Shown piece after piece: positions 1 to 11,518 of a stretch of 64,000 bases of DNA. The stretch comes from Cryptomeria japonica (taxonomy: Eukaryota; Streptophyta; Pinopsida; Cupressales; Cupressaceae). Location: positions 566,327,152 to 566,391,151 of the forward strand of contig NC_081410.1 in the NCBI RefSeq assembly GCF_030272615.1, in the 5' to 3' direction. The notes beneath the pieces were generated by a model. It ran no database searches. It was not told the origin of the DNA and saw only the letters and a program-made list of their open reading frames with translations. Numbering within the stretch: position 1 is the stretch's first letter; each line of letters opens with the position of its first letter. The position numbers and the translations under genes were made by a program.

Positions 1-344
1 GGAGAGAAGAAGGGGTATGGAGGAAGAGAGGGAGAGAGAGAGGGAGAGGGGGGGAGAGGTAGAGGGAGGGAGTGAGGGAGAGAAGAGGGGGGAGGGAAGG
101 AGGGAGAGGGAGAGAGAGGGAGAGGGAGAGAGAGGGAGAGAGAGAGGGGGGGAGGGAAGGTAGAGAGAGGGAGACAGGTAGGGGGAGTGAGAGAGGGAGA
201 GAAGAGAGGGGAGGGGTGGGAGAGAAGAAGGGGTATGGAGGAAGTGAGGGAAAGAGAGAGAGAGAGGGAGAGGGAGGAGAGGTAGAGGGAGGGAGAGAGG
301 GAGAGAACAGGGGGGAGGGAAGGAGGGAGAGGGAGAGGGAGAGG

Positions 345-427
<83 letters not shown>

Positions 428-1640
428 GATGAAGGTACAAAGAGGGAGATAGGTAGAGGGAGGGAGATAGGGAGAGAAGAGGGGGGAGGGTGGGAGACAA
501 GAAGGGGTATGGAGGAAGGAAGGGAGAGAGAGAGAGAGGGAGAGGGGGGGAGAGGTAGATAAAGGGAGAGAGGGAGAGAAGAGGGGAGGGAAGGAGGGAG
601 AGGGAGAGAGAGGGAGAGAGAGAGAGAGAGGGAAGGAGGGAGAGGGAGAGGGAGAGAGGGAGAGAGAGGGGGCAAGGAAGGTAGAGAGAGGGAGAGAGGT
701 AGAGGGAGGGGAGAGAGGGAGAGAAGAGGGGGGAGGGTGGGAGAGAAGAAGGGGTATGGAGGAAGAGAGTGATAAATAGAGAGAGAGAGGGAGAGGGGGG
801 AGAGGTAGAGGGAGGGAGAGAGGGAGAGAAGAAGGGGGAGGGAAGGAGGGAGAGGGAGAGAGAAGGAGAGGGAGGGAGAGAGAAGGAGAGGGAGGGGAAG
901 AGGGAGAGAGGGAGAGAAGAGGGGGGAGGGAAGGAGGGAGAGGGAGAGAGAGAGAGGGAAGGAGGGAGAGGGAGAGAGAGGGATAGAGAGAGGTAGAGGG
1001 AGGGAGAGAGGTAGAGGGAGGGAGAGGAGGGAGAGAATAAGGGGGAGAATAAGGGGTATGGAGGAAGGGAGGGAGAGACGAGAGAGGGAGAGGGGGGAGA
1101 GTAGGGGGGGGTGAGAGAGGGAGAGAAGAGGGGGGGTGGGAGAGAAGAAGGGGTATGGAGGAAGGGAGAGGGAGAGTAGGGGGAGGGAGGGAGAGGAGAG
1201 GGGAGAGGGAGAGAGAGAGGGGGGAAGGAGAGGGAGAGAGAAGGAGAGGGAGAGAGAGGGAGAGGGAGAGGGAGAGGGGGAGAGGGAGAGAGAGGGAGAG
1301 AGAGAGAGGGGAGGGAAGGTAGAGAGAGGGGGAGAGAGGGAGAGAAGAGGGGGGAGGGAAGGAGGGAGAGGGAGAGAGAAAGGACACAGGACACCATATG
1401 ACTGATCTTGATTGTGACTATAGGAATTACAAAAGAAGAGAAAGAGGGATGGGGTATGGATGAAGGGAGAAGGGGTTTTGAGCGAGAGAGAGAGAGAGGG
1501 ATGGGGTATGGAGGAAGGGAGAAGGGGAGAGAGAGAGAGGGAGAGGGAGATAGGGAGAGAAGAAGGAGGGGGGACAGAGGGAGAGGAAGAGATATCAAAT
1601 CCGAGACACATATGACCCTTAGAACACAATATGACCCCTA
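1..1640. repeat. GA-rich polypurine tract / degenerate minisatellite
   Basis: The plus strand is almost all G and A for about 1.6 kb, with a pure (GA)n stretch near 350-423. A recognisable unit containing GGGGTATGGAGGAAG recurs at about 12, 230, 504, 751, 1053, 1150, 1451 and 1503. The tract is therefore a degenerate minisatellite with an irregular higher-order spacing, not a simple dinucleotide repeat. The long Arg/Glu/Gly open frames through it are an artefact of purine codons and are not genes. The same unit returns at 22596-22850 on the other side of the nested retrotransposon. Confidence 0.93.
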
Positions 1641-1900
1641 ACAACATCTAAGGGGTCATAGGGTGTCCTAAGGGGTCATATGATACTATATTATCCCTTA
1701 TCACACCATAGGATCTACAACGACACTAAATGGTGTCTTAAGGGGTCATAGAACACCATAGGACCCTTTAGAACACCATATGGTGTTGTTATGGATCATT
1801 GGTATCCCAAGGGATCTTAAGGGGTCATGAGACACCATATGACCTCTTAGGAAACAATACAACCTCTAATGACACCTAAGGGGTCATATGGTGGGCTAAT
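1600..1900. repeat. degenerate short tandem repeat based on AGGGGTCATA
   Basis: Short motifs such as AAGGGGTCATA, CCATAGGACCC and ACACCATATGACC alternate in both orientations about every 20 bp. They form a degenerate, partly palindromic repeat field. No coding potential is visible. The segment lies between two copies of a ~34-bp sequence beginning GACTGATCT (about 1399-1432 and 2068-2101), so the whole 1.4-2.1 kb stretch may be an inserted or duplicated block. Confidence 0.7.
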
Positions 1901-2123
1901 AAAATGATATATTAAATTTAAAGCTATGAATAGAACATCATACAACGAGACTCCAAGCGAACAAACAACGAGGCTTCGCTAAAAAGCAAGTGTAAGAGCT
2001 TGACCTAACCCTAAGACTACTACCTAACTTCTAAAACATATGATGTTATTAAATTTGCAAGGTTATAAGACTGATCTCGATTGTGACTATAGGAATTACA
2101 CACTTGATTTCTTTCATGGGTAT

Positions 2124-2128
2124 GTACC
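2124..2128. repeat. target-site duplication, left copy (GTACC)
   Basis: GTACC lies immediately before the TGTGTGGGGG start of the left LTR. It is repeated exactly at 22116-22120, directly after the right LTR ends in TTACA. This is the 5-bp duplication expected of a Ty3/gypsy integrase and fixes the outer ends of the host element. Confidence 0.93.
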
Positions 2129-3792
2129 TGTGTGGGGGAAAAAAGCGAGACTAGGTTATCATGCCCTAACCCTACCTTTTGTCACACATTATGGAATATG
2201 AAAGAGTCTAGAGGTATCACACAATTGGCTACTTCTTTTTGTGAAAGAGAGAGCCACGGGCTACCTATTAGGGTTTCTATTCCTTTGTTGAAATTGTAAG
2301 ATCAAGTAATGCAAGTTCGAACCCTAATCCCAAAATGCAAGTATGAACTAATAACAAGATTGCAGAATTGAGATTAATCAATGAACAACTGTAAATACAA
2401 GGATGGAATAAGAATGCGAATGTGTACCCGGAGTCAAAATCAGACTGAAAATGTGCGGGACGGGGGTGCGGGCGCCACTGTCCTGAAAACTGCACCGGAA
2501 ACTGTCGTTTTGCACTCTGAAACACTGTCGGAAAGCTGTCTGAAAGCTGTCTGTCCGGAGGACCAGGGCGCCCAATGCCTCTGTCCCAAGGACCAGGGCA
2601 CCCAGCGCCCCTGTCCTGGCAGGACCAGGGCACCCAGTGCCCCTGTCCTAGCCTTCTGCCCTGCAATTTGATACAGAGTGCTGTCTTGACCTGTTCTCTC
2701 CGGATCTGTATCCTGCGGCGTCGTCCGAGTCCCGAAACCTGCACTTATATCTGAAAAAGGGTGTATGGGCGGCTATATAGGGTTTTGCCTTAGTCAAACC
2801 CCCGCTTCGGTGATTTCCACCTCCACAAATAGCCAAGTTGTTTTGTAAAATGTATTGTGTGTGCAGACCTAGTGTGTGTGCAAGGTCCTAAAATGCAAGA
2901 AAGCAAACTAGAGCAACTTAGAAAGTAAACCCTAATTGCTTGTAAATGATAATGTAAATGCTCTAAATCAAGATGCAAAGTGATCTAAAGCATGTATGAA
3001 GGATATATTGAAGCTTTATGCAAAGACATGAAAACAACATGAAATCATACCCAACCCTCAAGGGAGAGGTACAAGCCAATCTTCAGTCAGTAATCTCCTA
3101 TTGTTCTTCAATGTCTTCCAAGCCCTAAATGGATGAATGGAATTGATAAATGCTTGGTAGAGGGATGTTGTAAGATGTTGAAGTCTTCAAAGATCTGCTC
3201 TTTCACTGCATATGAGGTTCCTGGAAAACAAAAATCCGATCCTTTCAAATGAAGAAAGAGAGCTCTTATGTATGAAACCCTAGGTTGCAATTTAGTCTTT
3301 TGGCCGACCTAGAGATCGAATATCCTGCCAATTTCTTGGGTTTAAGCTTTATTTTATGATTGGATCGCGCTCCTAAAATTTTGAAAAAAATGTCCAGGAC
3401 CGTGTGCACTCCAGGCGCTACGGTCCTGACAACTTTTCACCAAATTTTTAGGGCCGTCAGATATGATGATTTTAGAGAGAATCCCAAAGTTACAAGTGAT
3501 TTCGAGATGTTTTGACCCCCGAAATCAAGCCCCCAAGCTCAGAATAGGGCTTAATTAGGGTTTTTGATTAAGTGATGTATTGGAGGAATAAAATGAAAGG
3601 GGCACACTTTAATGAAAGGGCCCGACTTTGTGATGTGGAAGATGATGAAATAGAACCTTTAGACCCAATTAATTTGATTAATTAAGTGCTAAAGGGGAAA
3701 TGCAATGCAAAATGCAACTGCGCCAAGGCGGGTGCTAAACTAGGTGTTAAATTGTACTACTTTAGCAAGTGCGTACAATTTATGACATTACA
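2129..3792 (-). repeat. 3' LTR of host gypsy element
   Basis: It starts TGTGTGGGGG and ends TTACA, and matches 20452-22115 over its whole length with no net length change. In the first ~110 bp I see three differences, all C/T. It contains two GC-rich hairpin modules (about 2455-2480 and 3369-3480) and a run of GGACCAGGGC(G/A)CCCA-type units at 2560-2650. The minus-strand TATA-like CTATATAG lies near 2772. Open frames inside it are not conserved as proteins. Confidence 0.93.
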
Positions 3793-3808
3793 TTTAGCCC
3801 CCACTTTA
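3793..3808 (-). other. polypurine tract of host gypsy element
   Basis: Read on the minus strand, AAAGTGGGGGCTAAA abuts the 3' LTR, the position of the plus-strand priming site. The identical sequence sits in the same place in the guest element (11503-11518). Confidence 0.85.
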
Positions 3809-4373
3809 GTGGTCATATGAGTACTACGTGCATATGCAAGCTAAAGTATAGAAAAGTAAACATCATTTGAAAAAAGGATATATCGATAAGTTGTCGGACG
3901 AAGCCCCCAGCGGTATCTGCAGTACACAGTTAGGAACCGCACCCTACAAAACACACGTTAGATCACAAAAATCACCTAATGCTTTCTAAGGAAAGTGATG
4001 AAATTTGTGAGTAGCTGTATGCCCCCCCCTGTTTCGACTTGCTTATTAGGGAGGTGAAACAGGGTAGCATGTTTACTTACGACAAATTGTGTAAGAGAGT
4101 ATTGATGAGGGATGTTCACTGAAAAGGCTTCATCAGAGCACTTTTTGGAACATCCCAAGAGTAGGGGAATGAAAATACGATTCCTACGCAACAAACGGTT
4201 CGAAAATCGCATCTCCCAAACTCAAGTTATGATGAAATGAGTGAAAGAGGAAAATTAGGGTTTTGAAAGTAAAGGTAAAGGAATGAACGTATATACCTTG
4301 AAAGAGACATGCATTTGTCACTTTGTTGATTCTGAGTACTGTTCATTGCAGCGGAGCCCACATAGCCATCATC
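3809..4373. other. 3' untranslated region of host element
   Basis: No credible gene. The segment carries repeats of an AGCCCCCA-type motif (minus-strand TGGGGGCT) resembling additional polypurine tracts. Its layout matches 11519-11960 of the guest element, supporting common descent of the two 3' regions. Confidence 0.5.
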
Positions 4374-6893
4374 ATGCCTTCATGATGACCGGAGCATCCC
4401 ACGAGGGTTGAGATCCTGCGCCAGGCCGTGATTGACGACGAGCCACTGGATGAGGTGAGTTGACTGAACATTTGACTTTTGATTTTTCGCATTTTGACTT
4501 GTCTGTGATCGTTTGCGGGCCCTAAAGGCTGACCCGGGCCCCACCCAGGGCGCCATGGTCCCCCCAGGGCGCCATGGTCCCTGTGGGGCACCTTGGTCCC
4601 CCCAGGGCGCCATGGTCCCTGACAGGGCGCCATGGTCCCAACCAGGGCACCATGGTCCCTGACAGGGTGCCATGGTCCCAATCAGGGCTTGGCATACGAT
4701 GTTCGACAGTTTGCATGAGCGATTTTGATGATTGAGTACTGATTACGGTTATGTTTTTGTGTTGCAGGGCCTTCCATACATGAGAGAGCATACAGCGGGA
4801 CATATTCTTCGCAGTTTACGAGATCAGATTCCGCGGCTTACTCAATCAGAGAGAGACACATTGTCGATAGTAGGATTATGGTATGTGATCCTCATGCCAG
4901 CCATTCGGTTCCATCTTGCAATGCTGATGGCATTGATGGAGCGATGGGATCCTGACACATGCACATTTCATCTTCCAGTAGGGGAGCTGATGGTTACACT
5001 CGAGGATGTGTACTGTATACTTCGTCTTCCTATCAGAGGAGTGACTGTTACATACGCGACCGATCGGTCAGTGGAGGATCATCAGAGGGAGCAGGTATAT
5101 TGCATAGGGAGAGTCATGCCGAGCGAGACGAGAGGTCGCATCATGGTCAGCTGGCTCTTACATCCTACAGGGGAGGTACCCCTTCTGAGATGCCTTATGA
5201 TCGCCATCATAGCACTAGCCGTCTGCCCTAATGGGCAAGGCACGCACATGCATGGGGGTCTCACATGGTGCATCAGAGCGATGGAGAGACACAGGAGAGT
5301 GTATGCTTGGGGTCAGAGTATGCTTGCACATCTCTATCACGACCTTGAGGAGTATGTATTTGGACAGAGTTGCAGTTTGATGACATGCACACTTCTGCAG
5401 GTATGGATTTTAGAGCACTTCACATGCACCAGGCCTGTTGGCTTTCCGCTGAGTACGGCTAGCGAGCGACCTAGGGTGTTTGCTTATCCACTTACCAGCG
5501 AGTGGAGATTTGGAGATCTGTTATATTGGAGAGTGATTTTTGATAGACTGACAGCCGAGGTGACAGTGTGGAGACCTTACCTGCGGATGCACAGATGGGA
5601 TGGGATGGAGAGACAGTTAGCATGCTTACAGAGGAACCGCCTACTGCAGGGACGATATTCACACATCATAGTCCCTTTCTACTTTGACTGAGTATAGAGG
5701 CAGTTCGAGCTAGAGCAGTGTGTTCTAGCCAATGTGCCCATCTATACTCGACACTCACGGGTCCTTCCCAGACCTAGAGCAGTAGCGAGACCGACGATAG
5801 ATGACATCGAGACTACAGATATAGAGGGATCTGATTAGGATGTAGTCATTGATTATTCTGCAGAGCCTGGAGCATAGCGTAGGTATGTCTCATGGTTTAT
5901 GAGATCATATCCAGGTCCTATCTTTCCACCAGATCACCCGACAGGCCATCCAGGCCCATGGAGACATGGAGACCGAGATGAGGACCAGGGATCTAGGTTA
6001 GAGGAGCCAGAGGAGGGAGAGGGTCATGGGGAGGCAGGAGATCCTGATCCACCTACAGGCAATCAGCCCAACGCCGAGGAGGAGGAGGAGGATACAGATA
6101 GAGATGAGGACGAGGAGGAGAGAACTGATGATGAGGAGAACGAGGATGCAGATGAGGATGAGGATGCAGATGAGGATAGAGATGATGAGGAGGAGTCAGA
6201 TGCAGCTCCTCACCATTTAGGGGATGATACCATAGCTCTGGATCCTCCTCTTATTCCCCAACAGGGGGAACATGAGGTGATACGGAGACCTGTTCCTAGT
6301 ACTGTCCAGCCTACACCCATCGTGCATAGATTAGTCGAGCGAGGGGAGCCTAGTAGATCCCAATCATAGATGCTACCGTATCATGATCCCTACTGGCACG
6401 AGGGAGACCCAGGTATAGTAGGTTTAAATTGATTATTAATGTTTTGATGATATAGAATGGTACTAATACAAAAATCTATTCTACTACCACAGCTAATGTG
6501 CAGGAGTGGCATTCCCTGATTCAGCAGGCAGTGACAGACATTTCCACGATAGCACAGATCCCCAGTTCCTCACAGATTGCCTATAGGCCTCAAGGGAATG
6601 TGGGTCGGCATGAGGATTTGTTTTCCCCATTCTGAGTTCAGGTAGACATATGGAGGGAGAGAGAGAGAATCCTATCAGAGGACCTTCAGCGGGTGCGGTG
6701 AGATCTAGCAGCAGCTCAGGCCGAGGCTACCACCTATCGCGCAATCCTTATGGATAGGGATCATAGGAGTTCCTCTCGGAGTCACTCATAGTCTGTATCG
6801 CGCTACACACCCATGGGTCCACCTTCATGGCCAGATCAAGAGGGAGCGTCCATTCGACACTCTCCAGCCACTAGTCCTAGGGATAGGAGATGA
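4374..6893 (+). pseudogene. antisense plant mobile domain (PMD) gene, spliced, decayed
   Basis: The gene runs opposite to pol, between pol and the 3' LTR. Exon 1 (about 4374-4454) ends at the donor GAG|GTGAGT. Intron 1 (4455-4767, phase 0) ends TTTTTGTGTTGCAG. Exon 2 opens with GLPYMREHTAGHILRSLRDQ and carries the plant mobile domain hallmark: MERWDPDTCTFHLP, then ELMVTLEDVYCILRLPIRG. That domain is shared with the MAIN/MAIL family, whose members act in gene silencing and genome stability. An acidic Asp/Glu-rich stretch follows (about 6070-6205). A candidate 80-bp intron (6413-6492) joins CCAG to CTAATG in frame, and a charged third exon with RERERILSEDLQR runs to a TGA at 6891. In-frame stops fall at 4383, 4386, 5689, 5695, 5836, 5875, 6367, 6633, 6699 and 6789. 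All are TGA or TAG, as expected if CGA or CAG codons lost a C. Splice sites are inferred from consensus and frame continuity. Domain identity is firm, intactness excluded. Confidence 0.8.
4530..4690. repeat. CCATGGT-centred minisatellite inside intron 1 of the antisense gene
   Basis: About eight units of roughly 17-20 bp built on GGGCGCCATGGTCCC. Each is centred on the palindrome CCATGG. The block lies wholly between the proposed donor and acceptor of the antisense gene. Its GGGCGCC and GGTCC words are shared with the LTR hairpins of both gypsy elements. Confidence 0.88.
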
Positions 6894-7493
6894 TTTTATG
6901 ATGTAGGAGAGGTCACATTTTGGATGTATAGTGACCTATATTTGTATACGATCCACATATATATATGTATATATACATGCTTCTCTTTTGTCTCAAATGT
7001 GTTATCTTTAATGCTTAAAACAATGTATATTTTGCTTTGATTAAATCTAATACATTTGGTAAATGTACATGTATGTTCAGAATTTAATTTCCATGTGATT
7101 GATTTCTCAATGCTCCATGATTAAATTGATACATGTGTGACTTAATTAAATATTTAATCAAGTACTACATTGATGATAGGGAAGAAATATGCATTAAGTC
7201 TAAGAATCATATAACTAACGTGATTTAATTTTGAACTTAAACACAACATGATACAATTCTACTTAACACATAAAGACACTGTATAATATGCTAGCATAAT
7301 GGAAATGTAAATCTTTTACAACTTACATAAATGAATTCAAGACAAACTATGAAGTAAGGAAACACGCTTGTCAAGAATGAAGCAATATAGATTAAACATC
7401 ATAACATTTAATTCTATTTTGCTCTAATTAGGAGATACTAACATATTACCCAATGTTGAAGAACTGAAAAGAAGATAAATAAGGAATGAAGAA
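6894..7493. other. AT-rich spacer between pol and the antisense gene
   Basis: Two genes converge here: pol ends at 7494 on minus and the antisense gene ends at 6893 on plus. The spacer is AT-rich, with a short (TA)n run at 6958-6976. I see no gene or clear terminator. Confidence 0.6.
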
Positions 7494-10308
7494 TTAAGCA
7501 TAATATCTACGCAAGTGCATAGCATTTATAGGTTCTTTAAGAGGTGTACCGTCTACATCTGCTATTTTGTAAGCACCTGATCCATAATCCTCAATAACGA
7601 TATATGGTCCAAGCCAATTAGGACTAAATTTTCCCTTTTCTGCAGGTAAGGCATTCACATTGCGCTGATTCTCATAGAGGACTAAGTCACCTACTGAGAA
7701 GGAACGTTGAATAACCTTATCATTATAGCTTCGTTGTAGAGTTTTGTGATACACTTGAATATGCTCAAGAGCGTTTATACGCTGTTCATCAAGCATCTCA
7801 AGCTGTTGAAGTCGTTGTTCTCTATAAGAGTCATCACCTACTATACCTTTGAGAGAAACCCTAAGTGATGGAATCTCTAACTCTAAAGGCATAATAGCGT
7901 CAGCACCATAAACAAGATTATAAGGAGTAGTTCCCGTGGCAATTTGTACACTCGTTCGGTAGGCCCAAAGAGCATAGATTAGCTGGTTACTCCAATCCTT
8001 ACCATGCTTATTCACGGTTTTGCGAAGAATTTGTTCGATTATTTTATTGGATGATTCGGCTTGACCATTTGACTGAGGATAGTATGGTGTAGAAAATCGA
8101 TGTTTGATATGATACTTCTCGAGGAATTTCTTCACGTCCTTGTTCTTAAATGATGTCCCATTATCTAAGATTATAGTAGAAGGTATCCCGAATCAAGAAA
8201 TGATGTTTTCTAGAAGAAATTGACAAATCACTTCAGTAGTGGTAGAGCGAAGGGGAATAGCTTCTACCCACTTCGTAAAGTAATCTGTTGCGGTTATAAT
8301 GGAGGTGTGTCCTTGAGATGAAGGAGGAGAGATTTTACCAATAAGATCCAAACCCCATGTGGAAAAAGGCCAAGAAGCTACTTGAGAATGAAGTTCTTGG
8401 GCAGGAGCATGAATCAAATTATTATGTTGTTGACATTGATGACATTTCTTAACAAATGAAAAGGAATCCTTCTGCATAGTTTGCCAATAGTATCCCATAC
8501 GAAGCAATCTATGAACCAAGGATTTGCCTCCAAAATGTCCCCCACAGGCACCTGAATGCGCCTCTTCAAGAGCAACGGGGATTTCTGATTTGTTAAGACA
8601 GCGAAGGAGAAGACCATCATAACCCCTTCGGTAAAGGACATTAGAAAGAATGATATATCTAGTAGACAACTTGTGGATTCTAGCCCTAGTGTTTCTATTA
8701 GCAGAATCAGGAAAGGTACCATCGGTCAAATATCTTATGATATGCGAGTACCATTCATCTGAGTCTATAAAGTCACAACATGTTACCAGACTACGATCGT
8801 CTACAATAGCTGGAGAAATAAGGTTGTGAATAACAAATTTAAGATCAACCACAGGGTCCTCTAAAGATACAAGAGAAGCCACACATGCCATTGCATCCGC
8901 ATGTCGATTATCTTTTCGAGGAACAGGTTCTATGGTGTAAGAATCAAATTTTTGTAACAAAGAGATAGCAAGGTCTTTATATTGTGATAACTTGTCTTGT
9001 TTTGCTTGATATATTCCTGTTACTTGTCTTATAATCAATTGCGAATCTCCATAGATATGTATGTGTTTTATGTTCAGAGCTAAGGCTGCTTTTATTCCCG
9101 CTATAAGAGCCTCATACTCAGCAATGTTATTGGTACATAGGAAATTTAGACGATAGGATAAGGGAATGGGTTTCTTTGTAGGAGAAATCAGAACAACACC
9201 TGCCCCCGATCCTGTACGACACTTAGAGCCATCAAAGTATAACTCCCAAGTTTCATCTTTCTCTATAGAAAGAATGAAGTCATCAGGAAAAGACTCAGGG
9301 TTAGGGAAGGAGAAAGGTGAAGGGGCCTCAGCTAGGTGATCGGTCAGCGCTTGCCCTTTAATTGCTCTTTGTGAAACAAATTTAAGATCAAATTCGGTTA
9401 ACATCATAACCCACTTAGCTACGCGTCCTGATAAATCAATTTTAGAGACAAGATGCTTCAACGGATCAAACTTTACCATGACGTGGACTTCTGAATTTAA
9501 GAGATAATGTCTCAATTTCTGAGTCGCAAACACCAAGGCCATGCATTGTCTTTCTATCGCAGAATATCGGGTCTCATAATCAAGTAAGGTACGACTTATG
9601 TAATAAACCAGACATTCTTTACCATCTTTATCATGTTGTGCCAATAATGCTGCAAGAGCATGAGAGGATGCAACCATATAAATAAGGAAAGGTTTAGAAG
9701 GTTCAGCCGGTCGAAGGATAGGAGGATTAGTTAAATACATTTTTAAATCTTCAAATGCTTGCTGACAATCCTCATTCCATTGAAAAGTGATATTCTTTTT
9801 GAGAAGTTGAGTGAAAGGAAAGGTACGATCCGCAAGTTGAGACACAAACCTACGAATAGCTTGAATCTTTCCTTGTAAGCTTTTAAGTTGAGACACATTT
9901 CTAGGAGGTGGCATGTTGACAATAGCATCTATTTTCTTAGTGTCCACCTCAATCCCACGATGCGAAACTATGAATCCTAATAGTTTTCCACTATCCACAC
10001 CAAAAACACATTTTCGGGGATTCAAGCGCATGTGATATTTACGAATCCTTTCAAAGATTTGACGAAGGATTTTAATATGATCCATGCAAAGAAAGGATTT
10101 GGCTAAAATGTCATCAACATAATCCTCTAAAATCTTATGCATATAATCATGAAAGATAAGGGTCATTGCTCGTTGATAAGTTGCACCGGCATTTTTAAGT
10201 CCAAAAGGCATCATTATCCAACAAAACGTACCCCAAGGAGTAGTGAAAGCGGTTTTGAATTGATCTTGAGGGTTAATAAAAAATTGATTGTATCCTGAAA
10301 AACCATCC
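7494..10308 (-). pseudogene. gypsy pol, 3' part: RT (C-terminal two thirds), RNase H, integrase
   Basis: The reading frame resumes at the guest's insertion point (codons for DGFSGYNQ) and runs about 936 codons. RT motifs follow: FTTPWGTFCW, MPFGLKNAGATYQRAM and the catalytic YVDDI (near 10111-10128). RNase H shows FDGSKCRTGSGAG, NIAEYEAL and YGDSQLII, giving its acidic residues. Integrase shows the HHCC zinc-binding part (HSGACGGHFGG ... CHQCQ) and the D,D,E core: first Asp in GLDLIGK, second in LDNGTSF, Glu in NGQAESSN. A TGA at 8193-8195 interrupts the frame between the first and second catalytic Asp and no shift occurs there. The 3' end is HLRRYYA. It is continuous in frame with 18109-19075 once the guest and one duplicated CATCC are ignored. 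Confidence 0.93.
10304..10308. repeat. target-site duplication of guest element, left copy (CATCC)
   Basis: CATCC precedes the TGTAAAGCGG start of the guest LTR. It recurs at 18109-18113, just after the other LTR ends in CTACA. The five bases belong to the host element's RT codons for Met-Asp-Gly. Confidence 0.93.
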
Positions 10309-11502
10309 TGTAAAGCGGAAAATCGCGATCGAAACCTAGTTGTTCTCCCCTCTTCCAACTCCGAGGAGAGAGAAGGGAGGTTCGCTAGGATTCGATGGTT
10401 TTCACTTAGGGGAGAGACTTTACATTCAAAAGAGGGGTTGAAACCCACAAGATCCAATCCCATGCAATGCAAGATTGGATGCTAAATGTGTTTCAAGGGT
10501 TAAGACAGCAAGGCTACCCTCTTTTGTAAAGAATGTTGATAGAAGAATTAAGCTAGGCATGCATAGAAAGTGATAAAGATTTGCTTATAAACTGAGTTCG
10601 GATTATAGGATGAAGCTGCGGACCTGGAATTAGCAGTAAAATGTCGATACGGCGCTGTCCTGCAAATTTGAGCAAAAGTTGTCGGGACGATGGCGCCCGG
10701 TGCCACGGTCCTCCGAAAAATCCGCGAAACGAAGGGGGATCTGTTCGTCTCTACACAAGGATTCCAGATCTTCAATTTCAGCCGCGTACCTGCAACCTAC
10801 ACACAGGAAAGCGAAGACGATTGGGGGGTTAGGGATTAGGGGTTTGCCTTTAGGTCAAACCCCGGTTTTGGAATTAACCAAGAAATGAGCAAGAGCTGTA
10901 AATGTAAATGACTATAAAACAAGTACTAATACCTTGTTCTAAGGATGTTTGTATCGTTATGTGCGAAGGTTTAGATGTTGTATGTTGTATGTTGTATGTA
11001 GCATGTAGTATGTGATCTCCTCTTCAATGGTTGAATCCTTGTTTTGAATGCAACACTTAGCCTTGAATGGAGACTTGAAATGATCAATTGCTTGAAGGAA
11101 TGCTTGAATGCTTGAATGCTTGAGTATAATTTCCACGCTTTGTACACATATCCTCCTCATCCCAAATGAGAGAGAAAAATGTAGTTTATATACTTGTCAA
11201 TTAGGGCTGATAGACTGATTTTCCCGACCTTAGGCCGACCAGGAAATGTAATTTCCAAATTGCAAACAAAAAGACCCGCAATCTCCTTAGGAGACCGGGC
11301 CCAAAATAGGACCCAGGGGCGCTCTGGTCCCACCTCCCAGGACAGCAGGGTGCAAGGAGGTTCAGGCCAGGGTACTTGAAAAGTGCAGTTTTCAGTGTCG
11401 TGAGCCAGTTTCGGGGTCTCCATTCAGGTTGCGTGTTGCGTCGCCATCGTGAAGACCGAAATGCAGTCGAAATTGCATGTGTCACAATTTTAGGATGCTA
11501 CA
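10309..11502 (-). repeat. 3' LTR of guest element (1,194 bp)
   Basis: It starts TGTAAAGCGG and ends GCTACA, and aligns along its whole length with 16841-18108. The other LTR has about 74 bp more, all in the GGACCAGGGCGC palindrome block near 17847-17940. A hairpin module lies at about 10655-10720, in the opposite orientation to those in the leader. Confidence 0.92.
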
Positions 11503-11518
11503 TTTAGCCCCCACTTTA
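11503..11518 (-). other. polypurine tract of guest element
   Basis: Minus-strand AAAGTGGGGGCTAAA directly abuts the 3' LTR and is identical to the tract of the host element at 3793-3808. Confidence 0.85.

Noticed and set aside
72-1641. Long Arg/Glu/Gly open frames in the GA tract
   Set aside because: They result from a strand made only of purines. There is no start context, no domain and no conservation signal.
2277-3290. Open frames of 60-155 codons inside the host LTR, repeated in the other LTR
   Set aside because: They lie in LTR non-coding sequence and owe their length to GC repeats. Both copies being open reflects recent duplication of the LTR, not coding.
10548-11485. Open frames inside the guest LTR
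   Set aside because: Same reason: LTR sequence with no domain, overlapping frames on both strands.
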